From Pseudomonas typographi (lineage in GTDB: Bacteria > Pseudomonadota > Gammaproteobacteria > Pseudomonadales > Pseudomonadaceae): DNA of 56,650 nt. A program made the position numbers and the translations under genes. Below are positions 17,901-25,555 of this stretch, piece after piece. The stretch spans positions 1 to 56,650 of the forward strand of contig NZ_JAAOCA010000039.1 in assembly GCF_014694385.1 (NCBI RefSeq). Reading direction: 5' to 3'. Position 1 is the stretch's first letter; each line of letters begins with the position of its first letter. Below the pieces are notes generated by a model. It saw only the letters and a program-made list of their open reading frames with translations. It made no database searches and was not told where the DNA came from.

Positions 17901-19432
17901 CCCTGCTCGTGGCGAATGGCCTGCTCCATCGCCTGCAACGGCAGTTGCAGGCTCAACTGCCGTGCGAACGCGGCACGCCGCCAGGCCGCGTCCGGGCTGT
18001 CCAGCAATGCAGCCTTGACCAGATGAGGGTATCGGCCGCCGACATCGACCTGCTCAACCACGCGGGCCAAGTACTGCGGTGTCAACCAGCTGGGTACCGG
18101 TACGCCGTCGCCGCGTAGCACATGGCGGGCACCCGCGGGTAACCCGGACAAGTTGTTCAGGGCAAAATCCAGCACCGGCATGCTGACGGGCTCGATACCG
18201 CCGACTACCCGCAGGTCAGCACCGCTGGCGACCGCCGTGCCGACAACCCGGTCGATACGCAAGGTCAAGGCCGAAAGCGGCACATTGAAGCCAGGGTGTC
18301 TTTGTCGAATGGCCGTGAGCAAAGCGTCTTTTGCGTATTGGCGCAATGAAGGCACACCGTCGTCGAACGGGCGCCCGGGGTCACCCCGCTGAGCCGCCGC
18401 GACCTTGGCCAGCGCCTGGCCATAGGCCAAACGCTGGGGCAATGGCGCGGCGGCCAGCCACTGTGGCAGGGGGTGCTTGAGTTGTGCCGCAGGCGGCTGG
18501 GGAAATGGGCCCAGTAACCGGCTAAGGTCGCTGACGGCCGCAACGTACTGCTGCGCCTGGTCGGCCGTACAAGGCAGTGCCGCCGCCAAGCCCGCCAACT
18601 CGGCCAACTGCCGGTCGAGCATGGCCAGGGCCAAGCCCTCGAAGGCATCGGCCGGCGGTTCCACCCACGGTATGCTGAACGTCGAAACCTGCCGGCCTGG
18701 CGCCCGCTGCAGTGATCGCAAGCCATCACGGGCGCGCTCCCCTGCCCATAGCCCGGCCAGGGGCCAATACAGTAGCCTGGTGGCATCTGCCGCTTGGCCC
18801 GCGCGGATAAGCATGCACGGGTAAAGCGCATCGGCTTGGCCGCCCCGCTGCAGCGGCACACTCACCTGCAGGCGTTCTGCGCTAGGCGTTTCGAATACGG
18901 AATCGAGCAAGTCACGGGCAGCTTTGCCAGGGCTGCCCAGCAGTGTTCTGCCGAGGTTGTATTCGCTGTCGCTCAGGGTACCGGCAGCCGCCCGCAAGGT
19001 ACCGGCAAAATCCGCCGATAGCCGGGTGGCTAACCACCCCAGGCGGCTAGCGCTCTGGGCATCGCCCTCGGCGGCCCAATAGCGCACCAGCGCCTCGGCG
19101 TAATGGCCCAGCAGCCCCACGGCCACGCTATCGATCAGCTCGCCCAGCGCCAGAATAGGCAATTGAGGGTGGGCGACCCCGTGCTCGTCCACCACCGTTC
19201 GCGTGTCTTGCGCCCAGTTACCGTCCGCAGCCCCGCTGAAACGGTCGAGGATCTCGTCGGCCACCGCCCGAGGCGCCGTCGACTGATCCTCCACCACCAA
19301 GCACGCGGTGCCGAGCTTTAGGCGGTCATCGGGAAACCGTTGGGTAAACAAGGCCGAGATTTCTTCGGCAGCCACATCGCGCAAGCTCGGCCGGGAGGCG
19401 AATCGCTCAATGATATCGAATAGACAGTCCAT
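14954..19432 (-). CDS. Giant dermonecrotic-toxin-domain (DUF6543-like) protein
   Basis: 1,492 residues. The central region contains YPHLVKAALLDSPDAAWRR, LSLQLPLQAMEQAIRHEQGL, EGYRVIAAMFG and HGPVLLYEPLAPRPLHQWAS, then WLSDAASGVYADGGFEQPR. This order matches the large Pseudomonas proteins annotated as dermonecrotic toxin domain / DUF6543, as I remember them. Further on, GRYAGLVEHGGHWYAPVG, a WLDGQWRLDLPLRLRGGGP block and a long helical region are shared with that family. No LRR, NEL ligase domain, signal peptide or catalytic motif was recognised. The start ATG has only a weak GGAA site. No small immunity-like gene adjoins it. Toxicity and export are unproven. Confidence 0.75.
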   Translation of the reverse strand: MDCLFDIIERFASRPSLRDVAAEEISALFTQRFPDDRLKLGTACLVVEDQSTAPRAVADEILDRFSGAADGNWAQDTRTVVDEHGVAHPQLPILALGELIDSVAVGLLGHYAEALVRYWAAEGDAQSASRLGWLATRLSADFAGTLRAAAGTLSDSEYNLGRTLLGSPGKAARDLLDSVFETPSAERLQVSVPLQRGGQADALYPCMLIRAGQAADATRLLYWPLAGLWAGERARDGLRSLQRAPGRQVSTFSIPWVEPPADAFEGLALAMLDRQLAELAGLAAALPCTADQAQQYVAAVSDLSRLLGPFPQPPAAQLKHPLPQWLAAAPLPQRLAYGQALAKVAAAQRGDPGRPFDDGVPSLRQYAKDALLTAIRQRHPGFNVPLSALTLRIDRVVGTAVASGADLRVVGGIEPVSMPVLDFALNNLSGLPAGARHVLRGDGVPVPSWLTPQYLARVVEQVDVGGRYPHLVKAALLDSPDAAWRRAAFARQLSLQLPLQAMEQAIRHEQGLTWEGYRVIAAMFGATSEPPYPEPVVLRHLAFRSRAGAAPDVAEHLYVAGPLDMTHGPVLLYEPLAPRPLHQWASWHQLRAAVATPGPLQARILPWLSDAASGVYADGGFEQPRFQRFGQGDEYAPVATPQPAELADVPVAGAVSQALYENHIQALVHLAERNSVSNHQSRWAQFKAGGWLLLDTLLSVVSGPLPRAVWLLEALGSFESFIKQTGDMRRARLAEVLMNVSLAVLHDVRWSAPAYLRHPQYDPLPPTAPKLPASLQPAAVPPGSWRMRLDFAWAGPYAQPPSEVRARLATLRGNLPRPLPPSQQSGRYAGLVEHGGHWYAPVGKDVYPVKEAAHGFYIVDPTAPAGQGPAVQWLDGQWRLDLPLRLRGGGPRTVKAYRALRERVATELQRLSGAVLEQIALQERYEQHYEAAAAELRPRFLEKMQGVLTALVDMTEQRRALDAQLLPADRLSPQRMATEVNGLLAFIGNFIERLWAERQPSLAVMVSCLKADGLASERTYSQYRAALDVIQRYDEWGMKWSQAWADWTEHLRSAAVVGPAQVERQWVESAPYLEVMRWRGARLFDALELSLTREALADASQASGYWHMVESKWLRAAVYSHMNLDLTLPLSDRIEVLESSLRSYERAVGITTLAQEGAAEASLEVAQLGRALAQLGELQALAERQVAAWVAESASVPTPATTPALAARPSPRVQVVRTVDERTVLARAASQPSELPGQVAEMVDFTGQVIETYHLHEEDGLWHEVVEHSPVPAERAAPARVHLRQRIEAAINRCDADLDQVRRLARAEADPKDIEDLLVHKADRLQGLFGALQQADRTGWSSEQAQGADALIARAMAAEQRLRDEGQALRVELIKAQRPTASRVDYLVRGGQAYIERVGQRRALQRPGDFLEEYRIVDTEHKTLWWAHFHYDQATAPAEAYVAAHLKLATERKLGYRELLGRAGSGRAALAVYRSSIGPALAQRLFLAVPRT

Positions 19433-19581
19433 CTGTGCTCATTCCAGTCAATGCCGGCGAGGGCCGCCGGTTGAAACTGGAACTAAGCGCCACGCGTGCG
19501 CAGCCGGGTGCTAAATACGTCTTGGCGAAAAAGCACAGGGAAAAAGGGGCCGCATGGGCGTGCCCCCGGTAGGCAAACTCG

Positions 19582-19609
19582 GCCTGATCACAGACTTTCC
19601 CGGTTTGGC
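19582..19609 (+). repeat. Direct repeat, right copy
   Basis: 27 of 28 bp identical to 14872-14899. It lies past the toxin-like gene, just before the sthA 3' end. Confidence 0.9.
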
Positions 19610-19634
19610 CAGCGCCATTCTCGGGAATCGCTGA
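19584..19634 (+). pseudogene. Displaced 3' end of the phosphodiesterase gene
   Basis: Reads LITDFPGLASAILGNR then TGA. The first nine residues match the C-terminus of the protein at 14202-14918; the end differs (ASAILGNR against ARATLG). Upstream of the repeat the similarity stops. This is what remains when DNA inserts at a gene's 3' end and supplies a substitute terminus. Confidence 0.7.
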
Positions 19635-19643
19635 ATGCAGTCT

Positions 19644-19672
19644 CTCCGGCCGGCTCAGGCCACCGGCCGGAG
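19644..19672. terminator. Strong GC hairpin at the sthA 3' end
   Basis: CTCCGGCCGG (19644-19653) and CCGGCCGGAG (19663-19672) are a perfect 10-bp stem with a 9-base loop, starting 4 bp past the sthA stop. No T-run follows on the minus strand, so it may protect the 3' end or terminate inefficiently. Confidence 0.5.
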
Positions 19673-19676
19673 CCAC

Positions 19677-21071
19677 TCAAAAAAGCCGGTTGAGCCCGTC
19701 GTATGCGGCCACCCGATAGGCTTCGGCCATGGTCGGGTAGTTGAAGGTGGTATTGACGAAGTACTTCAATGAATTGAGTTCGCCAGGTTGATTCATGATC
19801 GCTTGGCCGATATGCACGATTTCCGAAGCTTGGTCACCGAAGCAATGCACGCCGAGCACCTCCAGTGTTTCGCGGTGAAACAGGATCTTCAGCATGCCCA
19901 CCGGTTCGTCGGAAATCTGCGCCCGCGCCATGCCCTTGAAGAACGCCTTGCCCACTTCGTAGGGCACCCTGGCTTGGGTCAGTTCATGCTCGTTCTGGCC
20001 AATCGAGCTGATCTCCGGGATGGTGTAAATACCGGTGGGCACGTCGTTGACGAAGCGCCAACTGCCATTGTCTACGATCGAGCCAGATGCTGAGCGGCCT
20101 TGGTCGTAGGCGGCGCTGGCCAAGCTTGGCCAACCGATCACGTCGCCGGCGCCACAAATATTCGGTACGCTGGTGCGATAGGCTTCGTCTACGTCGATCT
20201 GGCCACGGCTATTGACTTTGATCCCGATATTCTCAAGGCCCAGGCGGTCGGTATTGCCTGTGCGGCCGTTACACCATAACAGGGCGTCGGCCTTGATCTT
20301 CTTGCCGGATTTCAAATGCAGGATCACGCCGTTTTCCAGGCCTTCTACCCGCTCATACTCTTCGTTGTGGCGCACCATCACGTTGTTGTTGCTGAAGTGG
20401 TAGCTCAACGCCTGGGAGATTTCCGAATCCAGGAAACTCAATAACTGCTCACGGGTATCGACCAACTCCACCATCACGCCCAGGCCGCTGAAAATCGAGG
20501 CGTACTCACAACCGATCACGCCGGCGCCATAGATGATGATCTTGCGCGGGGTGTGGTTCAGGCTCAGGATGGTGTCGCTGTCGTAGATACGCGGGTGGCT
20601 GAAATCGATGTCCGCTGGGCGGTAGGGGCGCGAGCCGGTAGCAATCACAATGTTCTTGGCAACGAGCTTTTCCTGGGCACCGTTGGCGCAGATCACGCTC
20701 AGGGTTTGCTCGTCGGTGAAGCTGCCGGTGCCGAAGAACACATCGACCCGGTTGCGCGCATAGTAGCTGGTGCGTGAGGCGACTTGCTTGGCAATCACCC
20801 GCTCGGCGCTGTGCAACACATCAGGAAATGAAAACCAACGCGGTTCGCCAATGGCGCGGAACATGGGGTTGGTGTTGAACTGGATGATCTGCTTAACCGA
20901 GTGGCGTAACGCCTTGGAGGGAATGGTGCCCAAATGGGTGCAGTTGCCGCCGACCTGGCGCCGGCTATCGACCATCGCGACCTTGCGCCCTGCCTTGGCG
21001 GCATTCATTGCCGCACCCTCTCCCGCTGGGCCGGAACCCAACACCACTACGTCGTAGTTATAGACAGCCAT
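19677..21071 (-). CDS. sthA: Soluble pyridine nucleotide transhydrogenase
   Basis: 464 residues, exactly the family length. Interconverts NADPH + NAD+ and NADP+ + NADH in the cytoplasm, mainly draining excess NADPH. FAD site GSGPAGEGAAM (12-22). The redox disulfide of related flavoenzymes is lost: GGNCTHLGTIPSK keeps Cys44 but has Thr49 in place of the second Cys, the signature of SthA. Second nucleotide site at IIIYGAGVIGCEYASIF. GGAG lies 5 bp before the ATG. The 400 bp between it and the divergent MFS gene carry the promoters of both. Confidence 0.97.
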   Translation of the reverse strand: MAVYNYDVVVLGSGPAGEGAAMNAAKAGRKVAMVDSRRQVGGNCTHLGTIPSKALRHSVKQIIQFNTNPMFRAIGEPRWFSFPDVLHSAERVIAKQVASRTSYYARNRVDVFFGTGSFTDEQTLSVICANGAQEKLVAKNIVIATGSRPYRPADIDFSHPRIYDSDTILSLNHTPRKIIIYGAGVIGCEYASIFSGLGVMVELVDTREQLLSFLDSEISQALSYHFSNNNVMVRHNEEYERVEGLENGVILHLKSGKKIKADALLWCNGRTGNTDRLGLENIGIKVNSRGQIDVDEAYRTSVPNICGAGDVIGWPSLASAAYDQGRSASGSIVDNGSWRFVNDVPTGIYTIPEISSIGQNEHELTQARVPYEVGKAFFKGMARAQISDEPVGMLKILFHRETLEVLGVHCFGDQASEIVHIGQAIMNQPGELNSLKYFVNTTFNYPTMAEAYRVAAYDGLNRLF

Positions 21072-21162
21072 GCGTACTCCTTAGAACAGGCCGGAAACGC
21101 CACCCGTCTCCGACTTTAAATGCCGCAGGCGGCACCGATGAGCCTGGCCCGTGCAATTTCAG

Positions 21163-21185
21163 GTGCGTGTGCGGTTATCACGCAC
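21163..21185. other. Inverted repeat in the sthA / MFS divergent region
   Basis: GTGCGTG (21163-21169) and CACGCAC (21179-21185) flank a 9-base centre. It could be an operator or leader hairpin. The rest of the 400-bp gap (21072-21471) shows a small GTAA/TTAC dyad near 21370 and no gene. Confidence 0.35.
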
Positions 21186-21471
21186 AAGCACCGGGCGCAG
21201 CCACTTTGCGCGCAGCCTAATGAACAGCGGGTGACGCGCACATTAAACCTTGGTCGCGAGAAACGCCATTTTTCCGTGCGGCAAGGTGCCACACCGGCAG
21301 CCCGAAAACGCCGTAACAGACTGCCGCCGAACAGATTTAGGTTGCCTGGGTCAAAGGATACACATATCGTAACAATTACCGTCGATTAGTGACGCCATCA
21401 CTGTGCAGGGCCCGCGCAGCTGTTCAGCTCAAGGACCGGGCAACGCCAACAACTACAAGCAGGTGCATTCC

Positions 21472-22761
21472 ATGGCCGCCAATACAGGCAAAGGCAAGGC
21501 GATTTTTCGCGTTGTCAGCGGTAACTTTCTAGAAATGTTCGACTTCATGGTGTACGGCTATTATGCCACCGCCATTGCCAAAACCTTCTTCCCTTCCGAT
21601 GACGGCTTCGCTTCGCTGATGCTGTCGCTGGCCACCTTCGGCGCGGGCTTTTTGATGCGACCGCTCGGGGCCATCGTGCTCGGGGCCTACATCGATAAAC
21701 ACGGCCGCCGCCAAGGCTTGATCGTGACCCTGATGATGATGGCCGCAGGCACCCTGCTGATTGCGCTGGTGCCCGGTTATGCCACGCTCGGCGTGCTCGC
21801 ACCGGTGTTGGTGCTGATCGGCCGGCTATTGCAAGGCTTTTCTGCCGGCGTCGAGCTTGGGGGTGTGTCGGTGTACCTTGCCGAAATCGCCACCCCTGGG
21901 AACAAAGGGTTCTATGTCAGTTGGCAGTCAGCCAGCCAACAGGTGGCCGTGATATTCGCAGGCCTTTTGGGCGTGCTGCTCAACCACTTCCTCAGCCCCG
22001 CCGACATGGGCCAATGGGGTTGGCGCGTGCCGTTCCTGGTCGGTTGCGCCATCGTGCCGGCCATCTTCATGATCCGCCGTTCGCTGGAAGAAACCCCTGA
22101 ATTCCAGGCGCGTACCCATCGCCCGGCGTTTCGCGAGGTGATGCGCTCGATTGGCCAGAACTTCGGCCTGGTAATCGCCGGCATGGCCATGGTGGTGATG
22201 ACCACCGTGTCGTTTTACTTGATCACCGCCTACACGCCGACGTTCGGCAAAAACGTGCTGCACCTGTCCGACCTCGATGCCTTGGTGGTTACAGTGCTCG
22301 TGGGTGTTTCAAACTTCATCTGGTTGCCGGTGATGGGCTCGGTGTCCGACCGGGTGGGGCGCAAGCCGTTACTGGTGGGCACTACGGTGCTGGCGATCCT
22401 CACCGCTTACCCGCTACTGTCGTGGCTGGTCACCGCCCCCAGCTTCAGCCATCTGCTGATGGTCGAGCTGTGGTTGTCGTTCCTGTACGGCTCGTACAAC
22501 GGCGCAATGGTAGTGGCCCTGGCCGAGATCATGCCCAAGGAAGTGCGCACCACCGGGTTCTCGCTGGCCTATAGCTTGGCGACCGCCACGTTCGGCGGCT
22601 TTACCCCAGCAGCCTGCACGTGGTTGATTCACGCCCTGAACAACGACGCCGCCCCCGGCATTTGGCTCACCGGCGCTGCCGTGATGGGCCTGCTGGCCAC
22701 GTTGGTGCTGTTTCGCGGCAACCGCCATCAGTGGCGGGCCAGCGAGCCGGCGAACGCCTAA
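21472..22761 (+). CDS. MFS citrate/tricarballylate:proton symporter-like transporter
   Basis: 429 residues from MAANTGKGKAIF; AGGTG precedes it, and the frame upstream lacks family similarity. Metabolite:H+ symporter subfamily with 12 membrane helices. SGNFLEMFDFMVYGYYATAI, the FLMRPLGAIVLGAYIDKHGRR loop, GRLLQGFSAGVELGGVSVYL and NKGFYVSWQSASQQVAV are very close to remembered CitA/TcuC sequences, which import citrate or tricarballylate with protons. Substrate here is inferred. No tcuAB or citrate regulator genes adjoin it. Confidence 0.88.
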   Translation: MAANTGKGKAIFRVVSGNFLEMFDFMVYGYYATAIAKTFFPSDDGFASLMLSLATFGAGFLMRPLGAIVLGAYIDKHGRRQGLIVTLMMMAAGTLLIALVPGYATLGVLAPVLVLIGRLLQGFSAGVELGGVSVYLAEIATPGNKGFYVSWQSASQQVAVIFAGLLGVLLNHFLSPADMGQWGWRVPFLVGCAIVPAIFMIRRSLEETPEFQARTHRPAFREVMRSIGQNFGLVIAGMAMVVMTTVSFYLITAYTPTFGKNVLHLSDLDALVVTVLVGVSNFIWLPVMGSVSDRVGRKPLLVGTTVLAILTAYPLLSWLVTAPSFSHLLMVELWLSFLYGSYNGAMVVALAEIMPKEVRTTGFSLAYSLATATFGGFTPAACTWLIHALNNDAAPGIWLTGAAVMGLLATLVLFRGNRHQWRASEPANA

Positions 22762-22774
22762 CGCCATATGCGCC

Positions 22775-22804
22775 GCGGGAGGGGGCATTGCTACCCCTTC
22801 CCGC
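22775..22804. terminator. Hairpin between the convergent MFS and MTIP genes
   Basis: GCGGGAGGGGG (22775-22785) pairs with CCCCTTCCCGC (22794-22804) with one G-T pair and an 8-base loop. It is placed to end both genes. No clear T-run. Confidence 0.5.
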
Positions 22805-22828
22805 CCCTTACGGCTCATGGCTTGGTGT

Positions 22829-23569
22829 TCAAGGCTGCGCCAGCAGCCGCTGCAACGTATTACGCACCTTGCCGATCCCCGCATGCAGGGCCAGTTCGAT
22901 CTCGGCCATGGTAATCACCTCGGTGCTTTTCCCAGCCGCCGGGTTCACCACCAGCGCCAGGCATGCGTAGTCGAGTTGCAGCTCGCGCGCCAGCGCCGCC
23001 TCTGGCATGCCCGTCATGCCTACGATATCGCAGCCGTCACGTTCGAGCCGGGCGATTTCGGCCACGGTTTCCAAGCGCGGCCCCTGGGTGCAGCCATATA
23101 CCCCCTGATCACTGTGTGCATGGCCTTCAGCCGCCAACGCCGCTAACAGGCGCTGGCGCACCGGTTCGCTATAGGGGTAGCTGAAGTCGATATGCGTAAC
23201 GGCCTCCAGGTCATCAGCGAAATACGTGTGCTCGCGCCCGCTGGTGTAATCGATCACCTGGTGCGGCACGCAAAAATGCCCAGTGCCCATCCCTGGGTGG
23301 ATACCCCCTACGGCATTGACGGCCAGCACCGCCTCGGCGCCGGCCTGCTTGAGTGCCCACACGTTGGCGCGGTAATTGACCTTGTGCGGCGCGAAGCGGT
23401 GCGGGTGGCCATGGCGCGCTAAAAACAGCACCTCGCGCCCGGCATATTCGCCGATCACCACCTCGGCCGAAGGCTGGCCATAGGGGGTGTCCACCGCCAG
23501 GGAGCGCTGGATGTTCAGGCCTTCGAGTTGGGTAAGGCCGGTACCACCGATGATGGCGTAAACAGTCAT
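22829..23569 (-). CDS. S-methyl-5'-thioinosine phosphorylase (MTIP)
   Basis: 246 residues of the MTAP/PNP family 2. In Pseudomonas the orthologue (PA3004) prefers methylthioinosine, formed by deamination of methylthioadenosine, and releases hypoxanthine and methylthioribose-1-phosphate. Visible: IGGTGL, FLARHGHPHRFAPHKVNYRAN (phosphate and ribose contacts), NAVGGIHPGM, QGPRLETVAEI and GMTGMPEAALARE. The start is 10 bp past the nagZ stop, with GAGG inside that gap, so both belong to one operon. Methylthioadenosine phosphorylase activity is the alternative. Confidence 0.88.
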   Translation of the reverse strand: MTVYAIIGGTGLTQLEGLNIQRSLAVDTPYGQPSAEVVIGEYAGREVLFLARHGHPHRFAPHKVNYRANVWALKQAGAEAVLAVNAVGGIHPGMGTGHFCVPHQVIDYTSGREHTYFADDLEAVTHIDFSYPYSEPVRQRLLAALAAEGHAHSDQGVYGCTQGPRLETVAEIARLERDGCDIVGMTGMPEAALARELQLDYACLALVVNPAAGKSTEVITMAEIELALHAGIGKVRNTLQRLLAQP

Positions 23570-23579
23570 GGGTAAATCC

Positions 23580-24590
23580 TCAATCGATCAATTGCGCGCG
23601 GCGCAGGGCGCCCAGCGCCTCGAGCCAACGCGGGTGGTGGCGGTAATCCTGCCCCGGGGTGGCACGCCCGGCCATGCGGGCGATACGTGCAGCTGGCGTT
23701 ACCCTCAGCCGCTGGGCCGCGCTCAGGGCCAACTCAGCGGCGCCGCGATCATTGCACACCAGGCCCATGTCGCAGCCAGCGCTGAAGGCCGCTTCGACAC
23801 GGGCGGCGGCATCGCCTACCACGTGGGCGCCGGCCATGGACAAGTCATCACTGAAGATAACCCCGTCAAAGCCCATCTCGCCGCGCAGAATGCCCTGCAG
23901 CCAGCGCTTGGAAAACCCCGCTGGGCGGTCGTCGACCTGTGGGTAGATCACGTGCGCTGGCATCACTGCCGCCAGCTCCGGAAGCAGCCGGCTGAACGGG
24001 ATCAGGTCGTGTTGGCGCAAGGTGGCAAGGTCTCGCTCATCGACCGGGATCGCAACGTGCGAGTCAGCTTCGGCCCAACCGTGGCCAGGAAAATGTTTGC
24101 CGCAGGCCGCCATGCCAGCCTGGCGCATGCCGCGGATAAACGCACCGGCCAATAGCGCGGCGCGCTCAGGGTCGCTTTCGAACGCGCGCAGGCCGATCAC
24201 CGCGCTACGCTGGTGGTCAAGGTCCAGCACCGGGGCGAAAGAAATGTCCAGCCCTACCCCAAGTACTTCGCTGGCCATCACCCAGCCGCAGTGCTCGGCC
24301 AGGCGCTGGGCATCGGCCGCCTCGGCGAGGCGGCGCATTGCCGGCAGGGCCACGAAACCCTGACGCAGGCGCTGCACACGGCCGCCCTCCTGGTCCACCG
24401 CCAGGATCAGATCAGGGCGCAAGGCGCGCACCGAGGCGGCCAACTCGCGGACTTGGCGGGGGTGTTCGATATTACGGGCGAAAACGATCAGGCCGCCCAC
24501 CTCGGGCTGGCGCAGCAGGTGGCGGTCCTCGGCGCACAGCCAAGTGCCGGCGACATCGAGCATCAATGAGCCCTGCAGGCGGGTGGTCAT
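23580..24590 (-). CDS. nagZ: Beta-N-acetylhexosaminidase NagZ
   Basis: 336 residues, glycoside hydrolase family 3, cytoplasmic. Removes GlcNAc from anhydromuropeptides during peptidoglycan recycling; its products are inducers of AmpC-type beta-lactamase in Pseudomonas. Visible: VDQEGGRVQRL, KHFPGHG (165-171) with acid/base His177 in ADSH, and nucleophile Asp248 in FSDDLSM. First gene of a pair with MTIP; psrA lies 73 bp upstream on the same strand. Confidence 0.96.
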   Translation of the reverse strand: MTTRLQGSLMLDVAGTWLCAEDRHLLRQPEVGGLIVFARNIEHPRQVRELAASVRALRPDLILAVDQEGGRVQRLRQGFVALPAMRRLAEAADAQRLAEHCGWVMASEVLGVGLDISFAPVLDLDHQRSAVIGLRAFESDPERAALLAGAFIRGMRQAGMAACGKHFPGHGWAEADSHVAIPVDERDLATLRQHDLIPFSRLLPELAAVMPAHVIYPQVDDRPAGFSKRWLQGILRGEMGFDGVIFSDDLSMAGAHVVGDAAARVEAAFSAGCDMGLVCNDRGAAELALSAAQRLRVTPAARIARMAGRATPGQDYRHHPRWLEALGALRRAQLID

Positions 24591-24663
24591 GGCAAATCCT
24601 TCGAAGCAGTGGGGGCGCTACTTTAACGGAAGCCAGGCGCGCCGGCCACGCCCTGCGCGGGCC

Positions 24664-25368
24664 TTAAACCTTTGCCGGCAGCGCCTGTTTATTGCGCGGG
24701 CGCAGCTGCGCGCTGCCCATGGCCGGGTCGGTGACGCCACTGTCGGCACGCATGCCGGCCGCCAGAAACGGTACCATCAGCCGCATCACCTGCTCGATCG
24801 AGGTATCGACGCCGAAGTCGTTCTCCGAAATAGCCCGTAGCGCCTTGATACCCGACATACTAAAGGCCGCAGCGCCGAGCATGAAATGCACCCGCCAGAA
24901 TAGCTCCAGTGCCGGGATACGCGGGGCGGCCTCGTTAACCAATTGCATATAGCGGCGAAACACCTTGCCGTACATGTCTTCGAGGTAACGCCGCAGGTGC
25001 CCCTGGCTTTCGCTGAACGCCAGCCCCAGCAGGCGCATGAAGATGGAAAGGTCGTTGTTACTGCGCGGCTGCACCGCCATGGCTTGGTCTACCAGCACCT
25101 CGAGCAGTTCCTCAAGACCGGCCTTGTGCTCGGGGCGTGCGCTGCGCCGTTCGAGCTCACGCTCGAGGCTGGCGCAAAAAGGCCCGAGAAAACGGGAAAA
25201 CACCGCCTGGATCAGGGCTTTTTTTGAGCCGAAATGGTAGTTCACCGCGGCCAGGTTAACCCCGGCCTTGCCCGTGATCAGGCGTAGAGAGGTTTCGGCG
25301 AACCCCTTCTCCGCGAACAATTGCTCCGCGGCATCGAGGATGCGTTCGACGGTCTCCGACTGGGCCAT
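24664..25368 (-). CDS. psrA: TetR-family regulator PsrA
   Basis: 234 residues from MAQSETVERILDAAEQLFAEKG; GGAGACACC precedes this ATG, whereas the ATG at 25386 lacks a site. N-terminal helix-turn-helix (~8-54, SLRLITGKAGVNLAAVNYHFGSK) and a ligand domain. PsrA represses itself and the fatty-acid degradation genes and responds to long-chain fatty acids; it also activates rpoS in Pseudomonas. Its palindromic operator lies directly upstream at 25395-25412. The placement beside lexA is the standard Pseudomonas order. Confidence 0.94.
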   Translation of the reverse strand: MAQSETVERILDAAEQLFAEKGFAETSLRLITGKAGVNLAAVNYHFGSKKALIQAVFSRFLGPFCASLERELERRSARPEHKAGLEELLEVLVDQAMAVQPRSNNDLSIFMRLLGLAFSESQGHLRRYLEDMYGKVFRRYMQLVNEAAPRIPALELFWRVHFMLGAAAFSMSGIKALRAISENDFGVDTSIEQVMRLMVPFLAAGMRADSGVTDPAMGSAQLRPRNKQALPAKV

Positions 25369-25394
25369 GGTGTCTCCGGCTGGCAAACAGGTGT

Positions 25395-25412
25395 TTGAAA
25401 CTTACGTTTCAA
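25395..25412. promoter_or_regulatory. PsrA operator
   Basis: TTGAAAC-TTAC-GTTTCAA is a perfect 7+7 bp palindrome that contains the known PsrA consensus GAAAC-N4-GTTTC. It starts 27 bp upstream of the psrA start, consistent with autorepression. Confidence 0.88.
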
Positions 25413-25509
25413 TATGCACCGCTGTCAAGCTGGCCGATGCATTTTCAGGCCAGATGGTCAAGCAATTCAATTGCCAAGTCAAAAAAGGAGGGTTGCCAAG
25501 CGGCCATTA

Positions 25510-25525
25510 CTGTATATAATCCCAG
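25510..25525 (+). promoter_or_regulatory. SOS (LexA) box 1 upstream of lexA
   Basis: CTGTATATAATCCCAG fits the CTG-N10-CAG LexA box with an AT-rich centre, 31 bp before the lexA start. Confidence 0.88.
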
Positions 25526-25528
25526 TCA

Positions 25529-25544
25529 CTGTATAAAAAGCCAG
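25529..25544 (+). promoter_or_regulatory. SOS (LexA) box 2 upstream of lexA
   Basis: CTGTATAAAAAGCCAG, three bases after box 1 and 12 bp before the start codon. Paired boxes are typical of autoregulated lexA. Confidence 0.85.
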
Positions 25545-25555
25545 AGCCCGCCACT

